Assembly (NCBI GenBank): GCA_034509495.1
Contig: CM067509.1
Span: 9,940,406-10,004,405 of the forward strand
Origin: Acestrorhynchus altus
Lineage: Eukaryota > Chordata > Actinopteri > Characiformes > Acestrorhynchidae
Reading direction: 5' to 3'
DNA length: 64,000 nt
Numbering within the stretch: the first letter of the stretch is position 1; the number at the start of each line of letters is the position of its first letter. Both the position numbers and the translations under genes were made by a program. Positions 13,961 to 23,779 of this stretch are shown in pieces. A model generated the notes under the pieces. It saw nothing but the letters and a program-made list of their open reading frames with translations. It was not told the origin of the DNA and made no database searches.

Positions 13961-15324
13961 ATTTAAATGATTAATTCAGTGGTGATGAAAGTTTTTAAAA
14001 TGTCAGTAAATTTGCCAGTGCCAAGGCTCCTTAATTTCTCACACATTCTTTTCACATCCTGTTCACAGATTCCTAGTCTGACAAGAAACACAACCAGGGC
14101 TGTTCATCTTTTTTAACATTTGAAGAAACACTCAGATAGATACTGGCACACTGTACAGCACCACAAAGGTGCAGCTTAAAGTACTGCAGTCATATGAGTC
14201 ACACATCAACTGCCATAAAATGTAGGTACAGTAGATGATGAGGCTATTTTTAATAATGGGCTGTTCTGCAGGCAATGCATTAAAATAGACTCTAGGGCAG
14301 CCAGTAAAGTAAGGAAAATGAGTTACTTCCACATCCTGTATATTTCTTAAGCCACATAGATTTTTATTGTGAACTTATCTTGTAAACTTATTTTGAACTT
14401 ATTATTTTTTTTATTGTGAATTTCTTGAATCAGTGAAGACTCCTTTAATTGTTCTTTTAGTCACACAGATGGAACAGGATGCATGGTGACATAACCCTGT
14501 CCTGCCTCTAAGAATTGCATGAAATAGCATGAAAAACTATCAATTTGTGATTCTGTTTATGTACCCTTTGCCTCGTATGTTCACAGAGAACTGTGGTAAA
14601 CTGAGGGCCAGGAAGGATTCATCAGTTGCGTCCTTCAAATTGCTCTGGACACAGGCTGCATTTCTAGGCTATATAATAAGGCTCCTTCACTTTGGAACAG
14701 CCTTCTCTGATGTACTGGCCAAGAAATTCAGCCTGCTTCGGTTGCTGCCGAGGCTTTGGGATGCAGCTAGTGTATGAATACCCTGAACCTTTAGTTCACA
14801 TCAGACAGCTTACTCGATTTCTCCGTTAAGGCTAGTCTACTTGCAATTGCAACAACAAGGTCAGAGGTCAGAAGCCAGTGATGAAGGCCCTGCTTTGAGG
14901 TTTTAATGGTCTTTGGCTTGATAGTACAATGGTCAAGTTTACACAATTGCTTGGACACAAGCTCTTCTCCACCTGCTGAACCCCAGGCAATGAACCTACT
15001 ACCAGAGGTGATGGTGCTAGCAGTAACCCTGGTGAACCAGACAGGACAAAAAGATGAGAAATGGTGTATCCCAGGGCAGTTGCACCATTATCTACATTAT
15101 TATTATTATTTGCTCCTATAACCCAACACTGGCTCTCCAAACAACTCAAACTCTTCTGCTGGAGGAAACGTATGATGATCAAAGAGGTATAAAGACTTAG
15201 CCAAGTAGACGCGTCTACTTTTGTGTGTGGACATTGCTTTTTATATTCAGCCATAAATCCATCAGTGCTGTCACATACTGGAATTTGACTCTTGGATCAC
15301 AAATGCCTTTCTGGGCACAGAGTG

Positions 15325-15650
15325 GCACAGAGGTGATCAGAAAATCACAGGTTCAAATCCCAGGTCATGCTGCTTGCCAACAGCAGACAAGACTGATAAA
15401 GCAGAATTGACCACATTCTCTCTGGGTGAGTAGATGGCACTACTCACAGGCATTTGGCACAGGCAATTGGGGACCTGGCACTTTCCTCCAAGCATTTTGG
15501 CTGCCCAGCAATGATGGTGGCAGGTGAAAAAAAGGTGATGTTTGGCTTCATGACGCATACCTGTCTTCACCCTCCAAGCATGAGGGGGAGAGGCCTAACG
15601 GGGTTGGGTGATTGGCACTTCCAAATTTGGATAGAAAAAAACAATGGCTT
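15325..15650 (+). mobile_element. tRNA-derived SINE
   Basis: It carries a B-box-like GGTTCAAATCC at 15350-15360, then body wording GGGGACCTGGCACTTTCCTCCAAGC, TGGCTGCCCAGCAATG, TGTCTTCACCCTCCAAGCATGAGGGGGAGAGGCCTAA and GGTTGGGTGATTGGCA. I recognise this as a tRNA-SINE body common in fish. It is sense on + and the tail is A-rich near 15640. Confidence 0.6.
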
Positions 15651-16554
15651 TCCAACTTCCACACACTTCCCCTGCTCCACAACCCAGTTTTTGTGGGGTA
15701 CACTTGGCACTGAGCATGGTGACTTTAACCTCAGACCATCCCATTCTATTAGAGGTGCTTTACTACGGAGAAATCTACACATAATTAAACACCAGAACAG
15801 AGAGTATTTGAGTTTGCTGGTTAGAAAGGATATCTAGATTCTTTAGGATATGTTATCTGTTATAAGGCTTTGTGCCCCTGACTTCCATGCCAATACCTCA
15901 AAAACCTTCAGTCTGTCTTGTGTATTATGTGCTTATTTTGGCTGTTCCTTCTGTCTGTGTTGTCAATTGCTGGCCTTCAGTGCTAGACTGGCACAGGGAT
16001 GAAGTGTCTGGAGCGGGAATATCAAGTGGTGGCACACAGTTCTGTGAAATGTAAACAAGGCATTTTGACTGTAAAGTGCCTGCCAATGAGCTGGAGAGGA
16101 ACAGATAGGAGAGGGATACAATTACCTTAGGTCTCTACTACTAGACCTTAGTAGCCCAGATGATCTGGACCTGATTCCACCACATCTGTCCAAGACTTTC
16201 AGGTAGATGTCTATTATTATATTCTTGTGTAAGTGAATTCCCTTTGCTGTTATTTTGTCTTTGGTTCTAATAACAGGTGATTCTTCATGTTTCTGTCCAT
16301 GGATATAAGTGTTTATCAGTCAATACCTTTAGGTGTATATAACTTCATAATGTATTGTACTGACTTTTTATTAAGGTTCTAGGAAGTAAAATGTTCTTGC
16401 AAAATTCCATGTGGTCTTTCTACATAATGTTCAACTGTAGCTTCATCATTCTAAACAAAGCCACCCAATCATTTATTTACAATGTCTTGTTTTAGCACTG
16501 ACTTACTTTCCATAAATCTCAGAAAAGCTATTTCTGTGCCAGCAGAGCTGCAGA

Positions 16555-16618
16555 ATGTCTCGGCTCTATGTCTCAGTGTTCCTCTGCATCTTGATTCTGA
16601 GTCCTCTCTCCACAACAG
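16555..16618 (+). CDS. Otospiralin-like exon 1: start and signal peptide
   Basis: The ATG at 16555 is in a fair context (CAGAATGT) and is followed by a 20-residue hydrophobic leader. The donor is ACAACAG|GTATCC, leaving one base (G) that pairs with AT of exon 2 to make Asp. Phase and leader both fit exon 2. Confidence 0.85.
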
Positions 16619-16910
16619 GTATCCCTCATCTGTCTGCAGAACCCATCTGTGGTTGTGATTAGCATCCCTTGCCTTTTCATTTCTGTTTATTCAGACTGTG
16701 AGCTGATCTGTTTCAGCTATCAGCTATTAAACAATGCTTGCAGCTGATCCAACAATTCAGTTTACTGTCATCTGTGGAGAAAGACTCTAAAGTCTTTATA
16801 AAAGCATAGTTCAGGATTAGTTGGAAATGTTTGTCATGCATTGTGTTCAAATTTGGATGTCTGTGGGGTCTGCTTGTCTCCTTGTTAATTGTAGTTGGAT
16901 GTTCTGTGCC

Positions 16911-16975
<65 letters not shown>

Positions 16976-17893
16976 GTGAGGCTGAAAGTGAGGAGAGGGT
17001 CTGTTAACTCAGATGAAGGTATGAGCTGTTTTTAAGTCACAGTTAAGATGGCAATAAAATTGTCCTCAGAGTGGCTTAGTGGTCCAAATATGAAACCAAA
17101 ATTGCCCATGCTATTTCTTCAGGGAGGTTGGAAGTAGATGGCTCTCCCAGCCCACAGCCATTGTAGCAAAATGTGAATATTAAATATATGTTTTATTGCA
17201 CAAATAAATATATAAATAACATTTTATTAATTTAATAATAAACATTTAAAAAGTTTATGAAGAGAAAGTAGTTCACGACCATGGTTTTTTGTACTTTAAG
17301 CCTATAAAGGCTGCTGTTGTCGATTAGCTAATTATTTCTATGTGCAACACAATTCTTAACGCTGAAAATGTAATAATTATAATTGTAATCAACTCTGAGA
17401 CAATATAAGTTGTTATTTCTGAAAGCATAGTGTTAGTAACTGTTATCTTCTGTGAAACAGGAGAGGTTTTTATAACTGCTGAAAGTGTAACATTTGTATC
17501 TGTTAACTGATTCCACCATAGACAGCATTGTGCTGGTAGATGTTTCTATATGTAGCCCTGCAAATACTGTAGACTGTTTTGATGAAAGTTTATGAAGTTG
17601 ATGAAAGATTATCCACTGCATGTTCATGACTGTAAAGAAAGATTTCTGTTTGTTCTGATGCAGATCCATCTGATGAAAAAGGGAGTGAGGACAAACACAC
17701 CATGCGCTACTGGAACATGTGGTCTTCAGACTTCTATGGCTGGGTGGAGGAGTTAAGAGCACAGGCAGCGTATGAGACACTACTGGACTTAGCAAGAACC
17801 CTACTTCGGTGCTCACTTTCCTGTTATGATTGTTTGGGTTATGATTCAATTCCTGATCAAGAAGATCAAACAGAGAACGAGACAGACAACTGA
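16555..17893 (+). CDS. Otospiralin-like secreted protein (2 exons, 97 aa)
   Basis: Exons 16555-16618 and 17664-17893 join in phase 1. Exon 1 is ATG plus a classic signal peptide (MSRLYVSVFLCILILSPLST). Exon 2 gives a short acidic/basic stretch, then the otospiralin core: MRYWNMWSSDFYGW, an AAYETLLDLARTLL helix-like segment, and DQED near the end. Otospiralin (OTOS) is a small protein secreted by inner-ear fibrocytes and its molecular role is unclear. The human protein is 89 aa and has the same order (YW...SDFW, GAY, DMARTFF, YQED). The core here adds a CSLSCYDC cluster absent from human OTOS as I recall it. It sits between NCK2 and ECRG4, whereas human OTOS is at 2q37, so this is probably a divergent paralogue. 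It could be a lineage-specific copy. The homology is from memory of the family, not a search. Confidence 0.85.
16619..17663 (+). other. Otospiralin-like intron 1
   Basis: This is a GT-AG intron of 1045 bp with a 65-bp (CT)n tract. No other feature was seen. Confidence 0.8.
16911..16975 (+). repeat. (CT)n microsatellite
   Basis: About 30 CT units with one interruption, inside the otospiralin-like intron. Confidence 0.97.
17664..17893 (+). CDS. Otospiralin-like exon 2: core domain and stop
   Basis: The acceptor TTGTTCTGATGCAG|AT is followed by 76 codons including TGA at 17891-17893. It contains the Y-W-x6-D-F-x2-W core, a predicted helix ARTLL, the C-x3-C-x2-C cluster and the acidic DQED end with an N-glycosylation-like NETD near the stop (which could be unused). 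Confidence 0.87.
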
Positions 17894-18284
17894 CAATACC
17901 TGGCTATGTGTCCATTCATTGGACCTTCTTGTTGTTACTATCTCTCTATATCATCAGTTATATCTGTTGTGAAGAATATCATGACTTTGAAGACATCGAA
18001 AAATATTATTGAATAAGGTTTGTTAAGTTTAACCGTATAGAACCTGACATCTGCACTTTGCAGGCAGTTACATTCTGTTTTCTAGGCTTCATATTTCAAG
18101 ACCAGATATGACACATATATCATAACCAACTATAAGACTAGTTCTATTTTTATATACTATCATATCATGTGTGATAAATTAAGTAATCTAGTAATCCAGC
18201 TCAGAAAACAGGTAAAATTTGTAAAATTCACAATTGAATGAAATCCCAGTTTAAATATCAAAGGAGCATCCAGTGCATGTTTAC

Positions 18285-18545
18285 TGCTCTGTCCATGTGT
18301 ACATGCTCAACCTGCATGCAAACTCTGAGAGGGTGGGTCTAATAAATCACTGACCCATAAATTCAGTAACAGAAGAAAATGAGAAGGGTCAAATTTGCTG
18401 GTCAAATTTCAGAATAAAAGTCCCAACACAGAATAATAATAATAAATAACAAAACGTTAAAGGACATTCAGATTTTATTATTATTATTGTTGATTTGACA
18501 ATAGTCAAATTCATACAGAAATCTAAAATCTGTTCATATTTATGT
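18285..18545 (+). repeat. Direct repeat copy B flanking otospiralin-like gene
   Basis: This is the second copy of the 13685-13960 repeat, same orientation, about 390 bp after the otospiralin-like stop. Its AATAAA at 18413-18418 may serve as that gene's poly(A) signal. The copy diverges strongly in its 3' half, where a TTATTATTA stretch is added. Confidence 0.6.
18413..18418 (+). terminator. Candidate poly(A) signal for otospiralin-like gene
   Basis: AATAAA lies 520 bp past the stop, within repeat copy B. It is the first canonical hexamer downstream. Usage is not shown. Confidence 0.35.
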
Positions 18546-19549
18546 CAAATTCAGACAAATGTATTATATTATGTAGAATTTTTTGGTAAATAAAAGTACA
18601 TCAGACTACAAATGCATCCCATACTTCTAATATGGTCCAGATGTTTGAGCTATTCTGGTTGGTCTGTGATCATAGTCTGGCTGGCATTTCTCAAAGGTGA
18701 TAAACAAAGTCCTGGAGCTGAAGGGTTTCTTGCCAGCAGCAACAATATGGTCTTTCATGCTCTGCGACTGTCCATGTGTGCTCTGGCTCTTAGGGTCTAA
18801 TACTGAGCTTCATTGATTATTGACAGTTCCTGTCTTGCTTTTTTTATCTATTCGGGAAGCTTTCTTACCTGTATTGCACAAAATCAATAAAATATATATT
18901 TTATTTCAATTGGAACAGTTTGTGGACAGTCTTGGTTTGTACTGAATAATAATGGAAAAGAAAGGAGATTAGTCAAGCAGTTGAGATCATTTGGTTCTAT
19001 GACTGGATTTTATTTACAGTATGATCAACAATTGGAGAAATTCTTCCCCTACTCCCAGGGGTCAGCATTCCAACACCCAAGAGCTATTTGGACTGATTTC
19101 CATGGAAAATAAAACACTGGGAGCTGCAAATATTTCTGACATCTAAAATGAAGATAAAACTGTATATATTGCTTTTACCTTGCTTACCTTTACACTGTAT
19201 ATCAAACAACTATAGTGTGTTGCTTATGGAATCCATGTGGTGCTACAGAGAAAATTACATTTTATTTATGTAATAGACACATTTGAACATTTTGAATTCT
19301 TGAAAAAATAATAAAAAAACCATATGCCGAGTTGAAGGTCTCTTTCAAATGAATTTATTTAATTATCCATGTAGCAAACAAAAGCAAAAAAAAAAATGCC
19401 GTGAGCCATCATCCTAATATCGCAACCTTTGGACTTTTGGGACATGTAGCGAAGCCTGGACCTGAATTTAAAAAAAGTACTGTGTCACTAAACAATGAAA
19501 AATAAATATTTTGCAAAATATCTGCATAAATATTTCTTTGAAGCCTGGT

Positions 19550-19790
19550 GTGGACTTCTGCTCATAGACCTCTACAGAGACTCTGCAGAGCGAGGACACA
19601 TGCAAAAGTCACTTTCACCTTCTGGGACTGTAAGCTGTCTCTGTGAGCAGAGTTTTTAACGCAGTTCATGGTGGAGAACAGCTGCTCACATACATATGTG
19701 GATCTGAAGATCGATAGGACTCCAAATGCATATTTCTTCATGATTATGTAGGTGTTGGGATGGCCTTCCATATTTCAAACACAAGTTTGT
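19550..19790 (-). pseudogene. hAT-type transposase C-terminal fragment
   Basis: The minus-strand frame reads STYVCEQLFSTMNCVKNSAHRDSL and continues to a V..AL-type end. This is the signature of the hAT-family C-terminal dimerisation domain, also found in domesticated ZBED/GTF2IRD2-like proteins. Only about 70 codons are open, so it is a remnant. Confidence 0.7.
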
Positions 19791-19921
19791 CCTGGAAGGT
19801 TCTCAATATCACTTCATTTGTGATTCTGAAAAAGAATGGCCTTCTGTTGGATCTTCAGTCCTGTCAAGCGTTTAATTGGAACACCCACATGTGTTTGTCA
19901 GCTGTATCCAGCCAGCTCCAG

Positions 19922-20150
19922 ATCCAGATTCAGATTCTGATTCGGTCGGAATTCAGATTCAGATTCAGATTCAGATTCAGATTCGATTCAGATTCAGATC
20001 AGATCATGCTCCAACTCAAATCAGATTCAGATCGATTCGATTCCAGATCCATATCCGAAAGCTCATGCGCCAACTCCAAATCCATATCAGATCGATCCAG
20101 ATCATGCCAACTCCAAATCCAGATTCTGATTCAGATTCTGATTCAGATAA
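19922..20150 (+). repeat. (ATTCAG)n-like hexanucleotide array
   Basis: Tandem GATTCA/ATTCAG units recur with variants (GATCCAGATT, TCGATTCGATTC). All three forward frames stay mostly open because of the repeat, giving a spurious 221-codon frame. Confidence 0.9.
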
Positions 20151-20260
20151 CTAGTTATTTAAGTCTGGCAAACCTCATACCAAAGTATTGTATAATGTAC
20201 ATGCAAACACACACACAGAGAAATAGCCAGCCTTTGGCTTTAGATCATTGTCTGGTACAG

Positions 20261-21290
20261 ACCAGGGTTTCGACCTGTGGGCTGTGGACCACCAATGGAC
20301 AGAGCACTCTCTGGCCGTCTGGGCCCATCCTCAGGATCACAGTCACAGCACTTGAAATCATAAAGGCATATGTGACAAATGTATTTAATATAAAAAAAAA
20401 TAGATCAATTCTGTTCAAACTATGAACATAAATGTACAAATTAATAGAAATGCACAAATAATAGCACTGCATAATGCAGGCATATTAAACATTATCAGTT
20501 TCAGACAACACAGCCTTGGTGCCTGATGCAATCATCTTACCAGAGATGTAGTTTAATTAAAGAAGAAAAAAAACTCAAACAAATCAAAATAAAAACATCT
20601 GCCACAAACCAGACTATCAGCTATAATGTGATGGCAAAAGCACATTTTGAGGTCCTGACTTACTTAAATGTGTTGTCTGATGTTAACAATGTGCTCTGTA
20701 GCTGTAGCTGCCTGCATCAGATTCAAAACCATGATGCTGACCTACAAAGCCAAAAATGGACCAGCCCCTCCATACATGATGACAATGGTCAAAACTCGAG
20801 CTGTACCAGAGAGCGCAGAGCTTCAAGAACAGCTAGGCTTCACCCTCAAACACAGGAAAACCTGCATCCAGACTCTAGTCCCTCCTGTCTTCAAATGCAG
20901 ACTGAAGGCGCCCATCGGTTTCAGGAGAATTTAACTCCATAAGACATTTGTTCAACAGGATCTAAGAGTGAGGAACCTCTAGATTCTCGCCTTGTCTTCT
21001 AGATAAGGATATTCTCAGTGAACATCAAAGCACTTTTGTAAGTCGCTCTGGATAAGGGCGTCTGCTAAATGCCATAAATGTAAATGTAAATGTCTTTACT
21101 GCTATCTTTGATATGTCTGGGACAGTATTCATGAAGACATGATACTTCTTTGATGCTAATATTCAGGCCCTAATTCTAAAAAATATATAAAGTATAAATA
21201 AAAAAATATATACATATATAAATTGTTTGATTTCTCGTGGGCTGTTATGCTGGCCTGTATGAGGTGACAAGCGTTGAGAACTCCTCGTCT
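20261..21290. mobile_element. hAT-like element remnant, interrupted by L2-like LINE
   Basis: It begins ACCAGGGTTTCGACCTGTGGGC and ends near TTGAGAACTCCTCG, an imperfect inverted pair. The interior phrase AATGCACAAATAATAGCACTGCATAATGCAGG also occurs, altered, at 59867-59905 in a second copy of the family. A LINE fragment is inserted at about 20690-21090. Confidence 0.45.
20690..21090 (+). mobile_element. L2-like LINE 3' end
   Basis: The forward frame gives RFKTMMLTYKAKNGPAPPYM, the conserved tail of the L2-type reverse-transcriptase ORF. It ends with GTCGCTCTGGATAAGGGCGTCTGCTAAATG and a (TAAATG)n tail. It is 5' truncated, as is usual for LINE copies. Confidence 0.75.
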
Positions 21291-23510
21291 AGGCTATAGG
21301 CCTAGCCTACATATGTCTTCTGAACATAGTCTGAAACTGCAAACAAATCTATTAATATAACTGTAGTACAATCTTGTGAAAAAAAATGTAGTTTGCCATG
21401 AACCATTATTGGAAATTTATCTTTTATGTGTCATAGCTTTGTCCTTTTTTATAGTCTATAATGTCTAAATGTCAACCTTTATGATGTGACCTTTCTACAA
21501 CCTGTCATATTTGCTTTCTTCTCAGTTTCATAAAATTCTCAATATCTGCCATGCTTTTACGCCTTTATCGACTGGTCTCTAGCCAAAGTTCATGTGCTGT
21601 TTCTGCCAGAAAGATGCGTCATCCAAATCAAGCCTGAAATCCAACGTACCATTCCCAGGAATTTTAACTCAGGGGATTGCAAAGATGTACGTCTGCACCA
21701 CCACTGATAAACCAAAAAACCTCATTTCACTCACATTCCCAAAATCATTTCACAAACGTGCTCGATCTCGTCTGAGATCTTTGCAAATCTGCTGTTCTTG
21801 TAAAAGTTTGGCTGCTGATCAAGGCAAAACCGCAGTGAAGTTAAGAGCCGTAATGAACATGCAGTGAGGACTAAAATAACTTCCACATGGTAGAACCTTC
21901 TAGTGATGATTTCTCAGACACCAAAGAACTGGTGTGGTATAATCAGCTGTTTTCATCACGTTTTGTTTATTTTGTGACTCCAATATTTCTTCCTTTGATC
22001 TCTTTATGATCAGAAATGCTGTCAGTTTTCACTGCTGGTTTCTGTGGTGAATGGCTTGATGGCTTGATCTACTGCAGGATCTGCACAATCATATGTGGCA
22101 GGTTAGACTTTTGATTAGGGGTTTGCTTGCTTTGCTTCCACACAATCTGTTGTATTTTCTTCATTTTCCAGAGATTAACTCCCTGTTTTCTATTGGACAG
22201 TGATGAGCCTTTTCAGCTTTGTTACTGTAACTTTGTGAAAAAGGTGTATTCTATTGGAAGTCTCAAAAATAATGAATGTTGTGGATTCTGCAATGTTCTT
22301 TAATATTGTTTTGTTTTTAATGGTCATATTTTAGCCCAGCTTGCACAGAACATTATAGGAACAATGTTTATGTTTGAATGTGTTTTAAAAGGGTCCAAGA
22401 AGGTAATGATAAAGCAATAATGTTACAGGAATGTTCGGAAAATGTGTGATGTAATAATGATTTACTTCACAACAGCAATAGAATGTTTCTTACACAACAT
22501 TGCAGAAAAGTAATTTATCCAATACAATACAGACATATGCTTATCAAATGTGGAAACCACTGCTCAACTGTGAGAATAAACAAGTAAACAAAAGTAAAAA
22601 CAAAAGTAAACAAAAAGTTACAGATAAATATTCAGATTGAACTAACAAAGACTTGACAAAAAAAAAAAAAAAAATCAAACCAAAACAAAAAACTATTTAG
22701 GATATTCATTACATGTCAATCCATTTTGTTTTTACATTTTGAGCAATATGGTTGATAATTTATATGGTTTATAAATCCTATACCTCAAATAAATTACAAT
22801 ATTAATTTAAAGTTATTAATAAGAATCAACATTAAAACTAAAAAGACTTGAAATATGTCAGTTTAACTGTATTGAACACAACTAGTATTTAGAAAATTAG
22901 CATATTAAGTATGTTAAAGAGAACAGTGTTCTGTTGGAGGAGTTGTAGATACTTTACCTTTCAGTGTTTAAAATGCATTAGGTAAGAAGCCATATACCAT
23001 GTCTATGTGGCTCCATATGGTTCCTAAATTAGGAACTAAAACTTTCCGTCATTGGGTTTCTTATTGGCCTCACATATAGATGCTGACCAGGGATATTGAT
23101 GGGAAAGAAATGGTTAAAGATGGCTTGTCGGTAACATTAAGCTGGGCTGGAATAGGATGGGGCCCCTTGAAATTGACAGCTCAAGAGGCCATGCTACCTA
23201 CTAACCTATCCCAGGTTTCAGGCCTGTGTGTGAACATCCACATACTCCTGTTGACTGGGGGGGAGGTGTGCACAAAAAGAATCAAATAAATGAAGAAGAA
23301 GAGATGAATGGAATGTGTTTTGTACTGACATTGTCTGTTTCTGAATCTGCAGATCTGCAGCTGTTTAGTCAAATATGGAAAAATACTTACAGCACAAATA
23401 TAAGAGAGATGCACAAGAACTCACACAAAAGGCTGGCTTGGTTTTACAGTAATTCACCACCAGCTGCCTGGCAGGCAAATTTCCACTAGAAATGTTTCCT
23501 GTGTGCATGT

Positions 23511-23512
<2 letters not shown>

Positions 23513-23560
<48 letters not shown>
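23513..23560 (+). repeat. (CT)n microsatellite upstream of candidate ECRG4 exon 1
   Basis: 24 CT units. Confidence 0.97.
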
Positions 23561-23567
<7 letters not shown>

Positions 23568-23582
23568 ATCTGGATCCTCAGC

Positions 23583-23705
23583 TGCCCCACTGAAGGAGAG
23601 AGCACACTTACTGAAGAAAGAAGCTCAGAGATCATAGGTGCCTCAAAACTTTCCTTTCGACTGTTCACTTTCCTGACCTTCCCTGTTTGTACTGGCTCTT
23701 TCCAG
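23583..23705 (+). CDS. ecrg4: Candidate ECRG4 exon 1 (leader, no visible ATG)
   Basis: In the phase that fits exon 2, the bases before CAG|GTAAGC read GASKLSFRLFTFLTFPVCTG and then SFQ, a signal-peptide-like run. There is no in-frame ATG back through the (CT)n tract. An ATA sits where the initiator would be expected (23634-23636). The 5' boundary is a guess. Alternatives: the real exon 1 lies elsewhere, or the start is in an earlier exon, or this is chance. Confidence 0.35.
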
Positions 23706-23727
23706 GTAAGCCTCCAACTTGCACAAA

Positions 23728-23779
<52 letters not shown>

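Larger units (their letters stand above)
11845..16554. other. Intergenic region NCK2 to otospiralin-like gene
   Basis: There are no host exons that I can support. It holds several repeat copies, listed separately: 12055-12190, 12255-12345, 12515-12850, 13325-13505, 13685-13960 and 15325-15650. A stretch at 14530-15130 contains short frames that resemble eroded retroelement tail, but I could not place it. Confidence 0.55.
17894..23582. other. Intergenic region, otospiralin-like to ECRG4
   Basis: No host exon was found. It contains repeat copy B, a hAT transposase fragment (19.55-19.79 kb), a hexanucleotide array (19.92-20.15 kb), a hAT-like end with an internal L2-like LINE (20.26-21.29 kb), and otherwise AT-rich DNA. 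21.3-23.5 kb shows nothing I recognise. Confidence 0.55.

Noticed and set aside
15350..15360. tRNA gene (B box GGTTCAAATCC)
   Set aside because: No cloverleaf can be folded around it and it is followed by SINE body, so it is a SINE promoter remnant.
19760..20425. 221-codon frame, longest after NCK2
   Set aside because: It is kept open by the (ATTCAG)n array and repeat DNA. It has no domain and no splice or start context.
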